Notes under the pieces: generated by a model
What the model was told of the DNA's origin: nothing
Seen by the model: only the letters and a program-made list of their open reading frames with translations
The model's database searches: none
Shown here: in pieces, positions 1 to 6,852 of the stretch
How positions within the stretch are numbered: the first letter of the stretch is position 1
Layout: every line of letters begins with the position of its first letter
DNA from: UBA11606 sp039815945
GTDB lineage: Bacteria; Actinomycetota; Acidimicrobiia; Acidimicrobiales; Aldehydirespiratoraceae
Reading direction: 5' to 3'
Assembly: GCA_039815945.1 (NCBI GenBank)
Contig: JBCBYI010000119.1
Span: forward strand, 1-12,722
DNA: 12,722 nt
Made by a program: the position numbers and the translations under genes

Positions 1-714
1 CTCGAGCTCGCCGAGCAACCGAGCCAGGGCCACCAGACGGGCGTTGGCCTCGTCGTTGGCGACGCACTCGGCGATGTCGTCGACCCGCTCGACGGCGCCG
101 TCGCCACCTGGTTCAACCAGGTCAACGGGGCCCAGGCCACCGCCGAGGACATGGCGATCGAGGCCGACTCGTCGCTCGCCGACGAGGGCAACGAGGACGC
201 CTTGCGGGCCGCCACCCTCGAGATCCTCTCGACCCCCGACGCCTTCGAGGGCCAAGAGGCGTACCTCCAGTGGGGCGAGATCCTGTTCAACAACTCGGCG
301 GCCGCCGGCACCTACAGCTGCGCTCGTTGCCACACCTACGGCTGGAGCTTCGACGGTGCGTCGGACTTCGTGCTGGAGGACAACGGCCGTGACGGCCCGA
401 TTCCCGAACTCGCCGACGGCTACGTGACCGCCGGTGGCTTCTTCGGCCCGAACCTCACGGGTGGCTCGACGCTGTCGCAATTCGAGACCGCGATCGGTCA
501 GTCCGCCTTCATCACCCGTGGCCAGGCCATCGGCCAGACCTACGGTCGTGGCGGCTCCGGCGGCAACGGCCAGATGCCCGGCTTCGGCCCGCTGACCGAA
601 GCAAACCCCGTCGGCCCGGGCATGGGTCCCGGCTCCGGCATCGTGTTCGAGTACCCGGCGCTGCTCACCGACGCGCAGATCGATGCCATCGTGGCGTTTG
701 AGAGGACTCTCTGA
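1..714 (+). CDS. c-type cytochrome, C-terminal part (5' end outside window)
   Basis: Electron carrier protein acting outside the cytoplasmic membrane. The reading frame is open from the first base, so the start and signal or anchor lie upstream; 237 residues are visible. A single heme-binding CxxCH motif (CARCH, nt 319-333, visible residues 107-111) is followed by HTYGWSF. A likely axial Met sits in GQMPGFG (Met codon 574-576). The ending LTDAQIDAIVAFERTL is the usual C-terminal helix of class I cytochrome c domains. The GPNLTGGSTL segment and the layout resemble the C-terminal half of diheme cytochromes from actinobacteria, so a first heme domain may lie upstream; this is inference. A Gly/Pro-rich insert lies between the Met ligand and the last helix. 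There is no C-terminal membrane helix, unlike canonical actinobacterial QcrC. The stop overlaps the next start by one base (TGATG). The first ~85 bases code less convincingly than the rest. Confidence 0.85.
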   Translation, partial: LELAEQPSQGHQTGVGLVVGDALGDVVDPLDGAVATWFNQVNGAQATAEDMAIEADSSLADEGNEDALRAATLEILSTPDAFEGQEAYLQWGEILFNNSAAAGTYSCARCHTYGWSFDGASDFVLEDNGRDGPIPELADGYVTAGGFFGPNLTGGSTLSQFETAIGQSAFITRGQAIGQTYGRGGSGGNGQMPGFGPLTEANPVGPGMGPGSGIVFEYPALLTDAQIDAIVAFERTL

Positions 715-1853
715 TGGAAATGGTCGAACTTCTCGGCGTGCTCGACTTCATCGACGGCCTCGAGTGGGATCCGCACGTTCGCGGCTTCCTCGCCGTGCTC
801 GCCGGCTTCTGTGTCTGGATGGGATCGATCTGGATCATCGTGTCCAGCAACAGCGGCGTCCGCCTCGGCACGTTGCTGTCGCTCGCCGGGCTCTTCGCCT
901 GGATGACCATCATGGCGTCGGTCTGGTGGATCTACGGCTTCGGTTGGGTCGGTGACGGCCCGGCGTGGGAGGAGGTCGAGATCGTCGAAGGCACCGACGA
1001 AGAAGGGCACCTGACCTTTGCGGCGCTCGACGAGGCCAACCGCCTCCAGAGCGAGTCGCTCCCGAGTGCCCACGAGAAGGTCGTCGACGCCGCCGAATCG
1101 GCCGAGGCCGAATTCGGAGCCGACTGGCGCACGCTCGGCACCTCGGGTCTCAGCAACGACGAAGCCGACCGCCTCGTCGAGATCCAGGTCGCCGACGCCG
1201 AGTTCGGTGTCGTCGTCGCCGAGCGGCTCACCGCCGATCAGACCGAAGGTCTGTCGCTGATCGAGATCGACGAGCTCGTCGCCTCCGAGCAGGCCAAGAA
1301 CGAGGCCACCAGCTGGTCCGAGCTCGCTGCGGTCGCGCCGGGCCTCATCGATCAGGACAACGTCAACCTCGGCGGATGGACGCTGCTGTCCACCGCGGAA
1401 GCCGGTGAGGCGCAGGCGTCGGCCATCGCCATGCTGCTCGAGTCCGACGACTTCGATTTCGCCTCGCAGGCCGAGTTCAAGGTGCTCGACGCCTACACCA
1501 TCGGTGGCAAGGAAGGCCTGCCCGACGATCCGAGCGTGTTCGACCGGATCTGGACCAAGATCCGCAGCACGGCGCAGATCACGCACCCGACCCGCTACGG
1601 CGTGATCCAGGTCCAGCAGGTCACCGAGGAGTCGCTGACCAACCTGCCCGGTACCGCTCCGCAGGCCCCCGTCGTCGACACCGACGAACCGATCGTCTCG
1701 GTCGTGATGATCCGCAACCTGGGCAACCTCCGCCAGGTGCCGGCCTTCGTCACCATCGGCTCGCTGCTGATCTTCCTGGCGCTGTGTTACATGCTCCACG
1801 AACGCGACAAGCTCCTCATGGCCCGACGAGCCGAGTTCGAAAAGGCGGCGTAG
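714..1853 (+). CDS. Membrane protein of unknown function between cytochrome c and nuoA
   Basis: I cannot assign a function. The 379-residue product has two N-terminal membrane segments (about residues 22-43 and 50-75), an acidic, Ala/Glu-rich domain of about 265 residues, and one C-terminal membrane segment (about 344-361) followed by a basic tail (HERDKLLMARRAEF). By charge, the short TM1-TM2 loop and the C-terminus are cytoplasmic and the large domain is outside, where it could meet the cytochrome c encoded just upstream. The domain has no CxxCH, Cys cluster or nucleotide-binding motif. The part before TM3 (VVMIRNLGNLRQVPAFVTIG) looks the most structured and I would expect it to be the most conserved. 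The start is the ATG that overlaps the upstream stop, with GAGAGGA at 700-706 seven bases ahead. A three-base gap separates it from nuoA, so it is co-translated with the respiratory genes. An accessory or assembly role in the respiratory chain is inference from position only. Confidence 0.85.
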   Translation: MEMVELLGVLDFIDGLEWDPHVRGFLAVLAGFCVWMGSIWIIVSSNSGVRLGTLLSLAGLFAWMTIMASVWWIYGFGWVGDGPAWEEVEIVEGTDEEGHLTFAALDEANRLQSESLPSAHEKVVDAAESAEAEFGADWRTLGTSGLSNDEADRLVEIQVADAEFGVVVAERLTADQTEGLSLIEIDELVASEQAKNEATSWSELAAVAPGLIDQDNVNLGGWTLLSTAEAGEAQASAIAMLLESDDFDFASQAEFKVLDAYTIGGKEGLPDDPSVFDRIWTKIRSTAQITHPTRYGVIQVQQVTEESLTNLPGTAPQAPVVDTDEPIVSVVMIRNLGNLRQVPAFVTIGSLLIFLALCYMLHERDKLLMARRAEFEKAA

Positions 1854-1856
1854 CCC

Positions 1857-2327
1857 GTGCTCGGCCAGTATCTGCCCCTGCTGATGTTGTTCGGGCTGGC
1901 GGTGGCCTTCGCCGCCGGCAGCTTCATCGCCTCGGGCCTACTGGCCCCGCGCAATCCGACCCAGGCCAAGCGGGCCGCCTATGAGTGCGGCATCGTCCCC
2001 ACCAAGGAAACCCCGGAGCGCTTCCCGGTCAAGTTCTTCCTGGTCGCGATGATCTTCATCGTCTTCGACATCGAGATCATCTTCTTCTACCCGTACGCCC
2101 TCGCCTACGGGAGCCTCGGCGTCTTCGGCCTGGTGACGATCATGGTCTTCACCTTCGCCGTGTTCGAGTCGTTCGTGTACCTGATCAGCAACGGTGCCCT
2201 CGAGTGGGGTCCGCTCAAGCAGGTCGCCCGCCCGTCCGGGGCGGTCACGCCCGAGCGCACTGCCGAATCCACCATTCGTCGTGTCGGTCTCGAGAACCGG
2301 CCCATCGCCGAGGAGACGGCAGCGTGA
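1857..2327 (+). CDS. nuoA: NADH-quinone oxidoreductase subunit A
   Basis: Small membrane subunit of complex I at the junction of the membrane and peripheral arms, near the quinone channel. The 156-residue product has three membrane segments (about 4-28, 58-82, 87-111). The family hallmarks are present: YECG (residues 42-45) in the first loop and RFPVKFFLVAMIFIVFDIEIIFFYP, in which D71 and E73 correspond to the conserved acidic pair of helix 2. The C-terminal tail of about 40 residues is longer than in many NuoA proteins and hydrophilic. The GTG at 1857, three bases after the previous stop, is preferred because it gives a full first helix; an in-frame ATG at 1884 would cut into that helix. The ribosome-binding site is weak (AAAAGG around 1840), so initiation probably relies on coupling. 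The end overlaps nuoB by four bases. Confidence 0.96.
   Translation: MLGQYLPLLMLFGLAVAFAAGSFIASGLLAPRNPTQAKRAAYECGIVPTKETPERFPVKFFLVAMIFIVFDIEIIFFYPYALAYGSLGVFGLVTIMVFTFAVFESFVYLISNGALEWGPLKQVARPSGAVTPERTAESTIRRVGLENRPIAEETAA
2310..2316 (+). promoter_or_regulatory. Ribosome-binding site that sets the nuoB start
   Basis: GAGGAGA lies seven bases before the GTG at 2324. It supports that GTG over the in-frame ATG at 2381, whose own purine run (GGAGGGG, 2374-2380) abuts the start codon with no spacing. Confidence 0.6.
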
Positions 2328-2917
2328 GGATCCCCGGGATCGGTGAAGCCCAGTCGATCGCCGACAACGGCCTGGAGGGGATGGATCACAACTTCCTCAC
2401 CGGCAATGTCGAGAACCTGGTCAGCTGGGCCCGTTCTCGCAGCCTGTGGCCGGCCACCTTCGGCCTGGCCTGCTGCGCCATCGAGATGATGGCATCGGGC
2501 TCGGCCCACTACGACATGGCCCGCTACGGCATGGAGACCTTCCGTGCGTCGCCCCGCCAGGCCGATCTGATGATCGTCGCCGGCCGGGTCAGCCAGAAGA
2601 TGGCGCCGGTGCTGCGGCAGGTCTACGACCAGATGATGGAACCCAAGTGGGTCATCTCGATGGGCGTGTGCGCTTCCAGCGGCGGCATGTTCAACAACTA
2701 CGCCATCGTGCAGGGCGTCGACCAGGTCGTGCCGGTCGACGTCTACGCCCCGGGCTGCCCGCCCGGCCCGGAGACCTTGCTCCATGCCATCTTCACCCTG
2801 CACACCAAGATCGAAACCGGTGAGCTCGTCCAGCGCCGCGAGGCCAACGGTGGCGGCGCCGGCATCACCATCGAACAGCGCGACGGACAGACCGCCGGCC
2901 TGACGATCGGGGGCTGA
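2324..2917 (+). CDS. nuoB: NADH-quinone oxidoreductase subunit B
   Basis: Peripheral subunit carrying cluster N2, the [4Fe-4S] centre that donates electrons to quinone. In the 197-residue product the four ligands are visible: the tandem C50-C51 in GLACCAIEMM, C116 in GVCASSGG and C145 in APGCPPGPE. The stretch SPRQADLMIVAGRVSQKMAPVLRQVYDQM is typical of the family, and the actinobacterial form of NuoB matches closely from LWPATFGLACC onward. The GTG at 2324 forms a GTGA overlap with the nuoA stop and has a good ribosome-binding site. The first ~20 residues (VRIPGIGEAQSIADNGLEG) precede the conserved core, so a start at the ATG 2381 cannot be excluded. The Gly-rich tail after residue 165 is lineage-variable. 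nuoC starts one base after the stop. Confidence 0.97.
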   Translation: MRIPGIGEAQSIADNGLEGMDHNFLTGNVENLVSWARSRSLWPATFGLACCAIEMMASGSAHYDMARYGMETFRASPRQADLMIVAGRVSQKMAPVLRQVYDQMMEPKWVISMGVCASSGGMFNNYAIVQGVDQVVPVDVYAPGCPPGPETLLHAIFTLHTKIETGELVQRREANGGGAGITIEQRDGQTAGLTIGG

Positions 2918-2918
2918 C

Positions 2919-3461
2919 ATGAGTGACGAGACTGCAGCCGCCGAGGAGGCGGAGGCTGACGCCGTCCCGGAAGCGGTGGCCGTCGACCTGCGTTACGGAG
3001 CCGTCCTGAGCGAATCCCGCGGCGACGTCGTGCTGCACGCCACGGTCGACACCTATCTCGAGGTGTGCACCGAGGCCCACGCCGACGGCTTCGACCAGCT
3101 GATCGATCTCACCGCCGTCGACTACCTCACCTACGCCGGCGACCGCACCCTTCCCGGTGGTCTCGTGGCCGAGCGCTTCGAGGTCGTGACCTCGTTGATC
3201 AACCACGTGCACCGCGAGCGGATCCGGATCCGCACCCAGGTCAGCGCCGAGGACGCAGCGATCCCGAGCCTGTTCGACCTGTGGCCGGGCAGCGAGTATC
3301 TCGAACGTGAAGCGTTCGACATGTTCGGCATCACCTTCACCGACCATCCCGACATGAGCCGGATCCTCATGCCCGAGGACTGGGTCGGCCATCCTCTTCG
3401 CAAGGACTATGCGGTCGGCGCGATTCCCGTCCAGTTCAAGGCAGCGAGCAACGAACGATGA
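2919..3461 (+). CDS. nuoC: NADH-quinone oxidoreductase subunit C
   Basis: Peripheral-arm subunit of the connecting module; it has no cofactor and packs against NuoD. The product is 180 residues. The family signature lies near the C-terminus, residues 128-164: YLEREAFDMFGITFTDHPDMSRILMPEDW then GHPLRKDY. The N-terminal ~20 residues are acidic and Ala-rich and probably disordered. nuoC and nuoD are separate genes here, not the nuoCD fusion of E. coli. The start ATG is one base beyond the nuoB stop with a G-run (2909-2913) ahead. The last four bases overlap nuoD (ATGA). Confidence 0.96.
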   Translation: MSDETAAAEEAEADAVPEAVAVDLRYGAVLSESRGDVVLHATVDTYLEVCTEAHADGFDQLIDLTAVDYLTYAGDRTLPGGLVAERFEVVTSLINHVHRERIRIRTQVSAEDAAIPSLFDLWPGSEYLEREAFDMFGITFTDHPDMSRILMPEDWVGHPLRKDYAVGAIPVQFKAASNER

Positions 3462-4759
3462 CGATCACCGACGACACACCCGAGACGATCGACGGCGCCG
3501 CCCGCGTCCGTGAGCGTGGTGACGGCGCCGCCGTCCTGCGTCTCAGCGAGGCCGAGGCCGCCGAGATCGGCAACGACCCCACCACTCTCGACGACGACGA
3601 GCGGGTCCTGCTCAACATGGGTCCGTCGCATCCGTCGACCCACGGCGTGCTGCGCCTGATGCTGGAGATGGAGGGCGAGACGGTCATCCGTTCCAAGCCG
3701 GTGGTCGGGTACCTCCACACCGGCATGGAGAAACAGGCCGAGCAGCTCACCTTCCTGCAGGGATGCACCAACGTCACCCGTATGGACTACGCCTCGCCGT
3801 TCTTCACCGAGCTGGCGTTCAGCCTCGCGACCGAGAAGCTCCTCGGCATCGACGTTCCCGAGCGTGCGGTCTGGATCCGCATGCTGATGAGCGAACTCAA
3901 CCGCATGAGTTCGCACCTGCTGTTCATGGCGACCAACGGCATGGACCTCGGCGCCGTGTCGATGATGATCTACGGCTGGCGCGAGCGCGAAGAGGTGCTC
4001 CGGTTCTTCGAGAAGGTCACTGGCCTGCGGATGAACCACAACTACATCCGCCCGGGTGGTGTCGCGGCCGACCTGCCCGACGGCTGGCAGGCCGACGTCG
4101 AACACCTCCTCGAGCTCCTTCCGCCCCGCCTCGAGGAGTACGACATCCTCATGACCGGGCAGCCGATCTGGCGCGAACGGCTCCAGGGTGTCGGCACGCT
4201 CAACACCGACGAGGCCCTCGCCCTGTCGGCGACCGGTCCGATCCTCCGCTCGACCGGCTACGCCTGGGATCTCCGTCGTGATGAGCCCTACCTCGCCTAC
4301 GACGAGGTCGACTTCGACGTCATCGTCGGCACCTACGGCGACAGCTACGACCGCTATGCGATCCGGCTCAACGAGATCCGCGAGTCGATGCGCATCGTCG
4401 AGCAGATCCTCGACAAGATGCCGTCGGGTGATTACCGGGTCCAGGACAAGAAAGTCACGCCCCCGCCGCGGATCCGCATCGATCAGTCGATGGAAGCGCT
4501 GATCCATCACTTCAAGATCTTCACCGAGGGATTCAAGGTCCCCGAGGGCGAGGCGTACGCGTGTGTCGAGTCTCCCCGTGGCGAACTCGGCGTCTACATG
4601 GTCTCCGACGGCAGCTCGACCCCGTACCGCATGCACGTCCGTGGCCCGTCGTTCATCAACGTGCAGACGATGCCTCACTTGATGCGCGACAGCCTGATCG
4701 CCGATGCGGTGGCCATCATCTCCAGCGTCGACCCGATCATGGGCGAGGTGGATCGATGA
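3458..4759 (+). CDS. nuoD: NADH-quinone oxidoreductase subunit D
   Basis: The 49-kDa-type subunit, derived from the large subunit of [NiFe] hydrogenases; with NuoB it forms the quinone-binding pocket. In the 433-residue product GPSHPSTHG lies at 55-63 and TRMDY at 107-111. By numbering offset, H62 and Y111 correspond to the quinone-head ligands His38 and Tyr87 of the Thermus Nqo4 subunit. ESPRGELG is at 371-378 and the protein ends on the family-typical DPIMGEVDR, so both ends are intact. About 48 residues precede the conserved core and are acidic. The hydrogenase Cys pairs that bind Ni-Fe are absent, as expected for NuoD. The start overlaps the nuoC stop (ATGA) with only a weak ribosome-binding site, consistent with coupling. 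Confidence 0.98.
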   Translation: MTITDDTPETIDGAARVRERGDGAAVLRLSEAEAAEIGNDPTTLDDDERVLLNMGPSHPSTHGVLRLMLEMEGETVIRSKPVVGYLHTGMEKQAEQLTFLQGCTNVTRMDYASPFFTELAFSLATEKLLGIDVPERAVWIRMLMSELNRMSSHLLFMATNGMDLGAVSMMIYGWREREEVLRFFEKVTGLRMNHNYIRPGGVAADLPDGWQADVEHLLELLPPRLEEYDILMTGQPIWRERLQGVGTLNTDEALALSATGPILRSTGYAWDLRRDEPYLAYDEVDFDVIVGTYGDSYDRYAIRLNEIRESMRIVEQILDKMPSGDYRVQDKKVTPPPRIRIDQSMEALIHHFKIFTEGFKVPEGEAYACVESPRGELGVYMVSDGSSTPYRMHVRGPSFINVQTMPHLMRDSLIADAVAIISSVDPIMGEVDR

Positions 4760-4794
4760 GCCGCACGGCACGAAGCCAGAAGGCGAGGGTGTGA
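4756..4794 (+). CDS. Possible 12-residue bridging peptide between nuoD and nuoE
   Basis: A small ORF encodes MSRTARSQKARV. Its ATG overlaps the nuoD stop (ATGA, 4756-4759) and has GAGGTGG (4745-4751) ahead. Its stop TGA at 4792-4794 is one base before the nuoE ATG (4796). It therefore carries a ribosome across one of the only two real gaps in the operon. The product would be very basic. Chance is a real alternative, because a short ORF in a 36-base gap is not rare and the ribosome-binding site falls in codons for a conserved NuoD ending. Most likely, if used, it acts by coupling and not as a functional peptide. Confidence 0.3.
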   Translation: MSRTARSQKARV

Positions 4795-4795
4795 G

Positions 4796-5428
4796 ATGAG
4801 CTACTTCACCGCCGACAACCTCGAGATCGCGCACGAGACCATCTCGCGCTACCCGCGCAAGAAGTCGGCGCTCATCGCGCTGCTGCACCTCGCGCAGGAG
4901 CAGGACGGCTGGGTCACCGACGACGCCATGCGCCAGATCGCCGAACTCACCGAGACCACACCCGCCGAGGTCAAGGGCACCGGGTCGTTCTACGAGATGT
5001 TCAAGTTCCACCCGGTGGGTTCGTACATGATCAATGTGTGCACGAACCTGTCGTGCCAGCTCCTCGGTGGTGAGGAACTCCTCGCCCATGCCGAGGAGAG
5101 CCTCGGCATCAAGGCCGGCGGCACGACCGCCGACGGCATGTTCACGATCGAAGACGTCGAGTGCATCGCGGCCTGCACCGAGGCCCCGTGCCTGCAGGTC
5201 AACTACCGATACAAGCTGCGGGTTACCACCGACGATCTCGACCAGCTCATCGACGACATCCGCAACGGCCGCGCCACCGACATCCCCGAGCACGGCACCC
5301 TCGGACTCGTCCGCCAGCACATCCCGGCCGGGGCCGGTGCCGGCATCGTGGCGCCCGAAGACGCCACCGAACGTCCGGTGTGGCTCGCCCGCAACGACGT
5401 CGCCACCGCCGATGGAGGAGAGGCCTGA
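4796..5428 (+). CDS. nuoE: NADH-quinone oxidoreductase subunit E
   Basis: The 24-kDa-type subunit of the NADH-oxidising module, a thioredoxin-like fold that carries [2Fe-2S] cluster N1a. In the 210-residue product the ligands are C82 and C87 (CTNLSC) and C123 and C127 (CIAAC), the C-x4-C...C-x3-C pattern of the family. An N-terminal helical part (YPRKKSALIALLHLAQEQDGWV) also matches NuoE. After about residue 156 there is a tail of some 54 residues, Gly/Ala/Pro-rich and without a recognisable motif; the E. coli protein is about 166 residues and lacks it, while other actinobacterial NuoE proteins are also long. The start ATG has GAGGG (4785-4789) six bases ahead. It follows a 36-base gap after nuoD and its stop overlaps the nuoF start by one base. 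Confidence 0.96.
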   Translation: MSYFTADNLEIAHETISRYPRKKSALIALLHLAQEQDGWVTDDAMRQIAELTETTPAEVKGTGSFYEMFKFHPVGSYMINVCTNLSCQLLGGEELLAHAEESLGIKAGGTTADGMFTIEDVECIAACTEAPCLQVNYRYKLRVTTDDLDQLIDDIRNGRATDIPEHGTLGLVRQHIPAGAGAGIVAPEDATERPVWLARNDVATADGGEA

Positions 5429-6852
5429 TGCCCACGCACGACTACGTCGCCCATGCGCCCGGCTATGTCGACAACGACGGGCCCAAGATCGTCACCAGCC
5501 GTCTCGTCCACGAGGACTCCCACACCCTCGAGCGCTACGAGGCCACCAACGGCTACGACGGCCTGCGCCGCGCTCTCGACCGCACCCCAGCCGACGTGCA
5601 CGAAGAGGTTCGCAACGCGGTCGTGCTCGGCCGCGGCGGGGCCGGCTTCCCGGCCGGCGTCAAGTGGGGCTTCATGCCGCCCGGCAAATTCCCGTACTAC
5701 CTCGTCGTCAACGGCGACGAGTCCGAGCCCGGCACCTACAAGGACCGCCTCCTCATGGAGCGCGACCCGCATCAGCTGATCGAGGGCTGCCTCATCACCT
5801 GCTACGCCCTCGGCCTCAGCCAGTGCTTCCTGTACGTGCGCGGCGAGATGCCCGCCGCCCAGGAGAACATCGCCCAGGCGCTCAACGACGCCTACGCCAA
5901 GGGCTATGTCGGCAAGAACATCATGGGCACCGAGTTCAGCGTCGACATCACGCTGACCTGGGGTGCCGGCGCCTACATCGTCGGCGAGGAGACCGCCCTC
6001 ATCGAGTCGCTCGAGGGCAACCGAGGCATGCCCCGCCTCAAGCCGCCGTTCTTCCCGGCCGCGATCGGCCTCTACGGCCAGCCCACCATCGTCAACAACG
6101 TCGAGACCCTCAGCAACCTGCCGTGGCTGATGCTCAACGGCTCCGAGCAGTACAAGGCGTACGGCTCGGAGGCCTCGCCCGGGTCGCGCATGGTCGCGGT
6201 ATCGGGCCACGTCAACCGACCCGGCGTCTACGAGATCGAGCAGGGCGTCACGACCTTCCGCGATCTGTTCTACGGCGACAACTTCTGCCGCGGCATCCGC
6301 GACGGCCACGAACTCAAGATGTTCGTGCCCGGCGGCGGCTCGGCCCCGTGGTTCTTCCCCGAGCAGCTCGATCTCCAGCTCGAAGGCCGCGCCGTCGGCG
6401 CCGAGGGCTCGATGCTCGGATCGGGCGCCATCATGGTGATGGACGAGACCACCGACTCGGTGAAAGCCGCGCTGCGCCTGGTGCGCTTCTACGCCCGGGA
6501 GTCGTGCGGCAAGTGCACCCCGTGCCGCGAGGGCACCACCTGGGAGGAGCGCATCCTCCAGCGCATCGTCGACGGTGAGGGCCGGCCCAGCGACATCGAC
6601 AAGCTGCTCGACATCGCCGACAACATCTCGCCCGGCCCGTACCCGGTCGCGGCCGACCCGGCGCAGGGGCTCGAGGCCGTGCCGTTCCCGCCCAAGCAGA
6701 CCACGATCTGCCCGTTGGGGCCGTCGTCGGTCGCACCGATCACCTCGACCATCCGGCGCTTCCGCCACGAGTACGAGGCCAAGATCACCAAGCGCGATTC
6801 CATCCCGGTGATGTCCGCCCCGATGGCGTCCGATCCTGTCGAGGTGAGCTGA
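5428..6852 (+). CDS. nuoF: NADH-quinone oxidoreductase subunit F (NADH- and FMN-binding)
   Basis: The 51-kDa-type subunit that binds NADH and FMN and holds [4Fe-4S] cluster N3. In the 474-residue product the Gly-rich FMN/NADH segment is GRGGAGFPAGVKW (68-80), followed by NGDESEPGTYKDR (95-107) and GAYIVGEETALIESLEG (181-197). The N3 ligands are C360, C363 and C366 (ESCGKCTPCREG) and C428 (TTICPLG). The distance from the third to the fourth ligand is 62 residues against 41 in E. coli NuoF, owing to a Pro-rich insertion at about residues 401-424. A tail of about 25 residues follows the usual end. The start is fixed by a strong ribosome-binding site (GGAGGAGAGG, 5414-5423) and a TGATG overlap with nuoE. 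The stop overlaps the nuoG start in the same way. Confidence 0.97.
   Translation: MPTHDYVAHAPGYVDNDGPKIVTSRLVHEDSHTLERYEATNGYDGLRRALDRTPADVHEEVRNAVVLGRGGAGFPAGVKWGFMPPGKFPYYLVVNGDESEPGTYKDRLLMERDPHQLIEGCLITCYALGLSQCFLYVRGEMPAAQENIAQALNDAYAKGYVGKNIMGTEFSVDITLTWGAGAYIVGEETALIESLEGNRGMPRLKPPFFPAAIGLYGQPTIVNNVETLSNLPWLMLNGSEQYKAYGSEASPGSRMVAVSGHVNRPGVYEIEQGVTTFRDLFYGDNFCRGIRDGHELKMFVPGGGSAPWFFPEQLDLQLEGRAVGAEGSMLGSGAIMVMDETTDSVKAALRLVRFYARESCGKCTPCREGTTWEERILQRIVDGEGRPSDIDKLLDIADNISPGPYPVAADPAQGLEAVPFPPKQTTICPLGPSSVAPITSTIRRFRHEYEAKITKRDSIPVMSAPMASDPVEVS

Noticed and set aside
1..90. The first ~90 bases also read well on the minus strand (DDIAECVANDEANARLVALARLLGELE), and the plus-frame product is less convincing there than later
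   Set aside because: Could be an inverted or chimeric sequence start, but the plus frame is open throughout and I found no second copy of the segment in the window. Too weak to report as a finding.
540..1799. 419-codon open frame on the minus strand opposite the unknown membrane protein
   Set aside because: I considered it because the plus-strand gene is unassigned. The plus-strand product has clear membrane segments, a ribosome-binding site and coupled ends, while the minus product is Asp/Arg/Gly-rich without structure.
2381..2383. ATG as an alternative nuoB start
   Set aside because: Its purine run abuts the codon with no spacing, whereas the GTG at 2324 has a well-placed ribosome-binding site and a GTGA overlap.
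3407..5320. 637-codon open frame on the minus strand opposite nuoD and nuoE
   Set aside because: Shadow of the plus-strand genes. Its composition is biased and it shows no family motif.
5203..6768. 521-codon open frame on the minus strand opposite nuoF
   Set aside because: Same cause; NuoF motifs on the plus strand cover the entire region.
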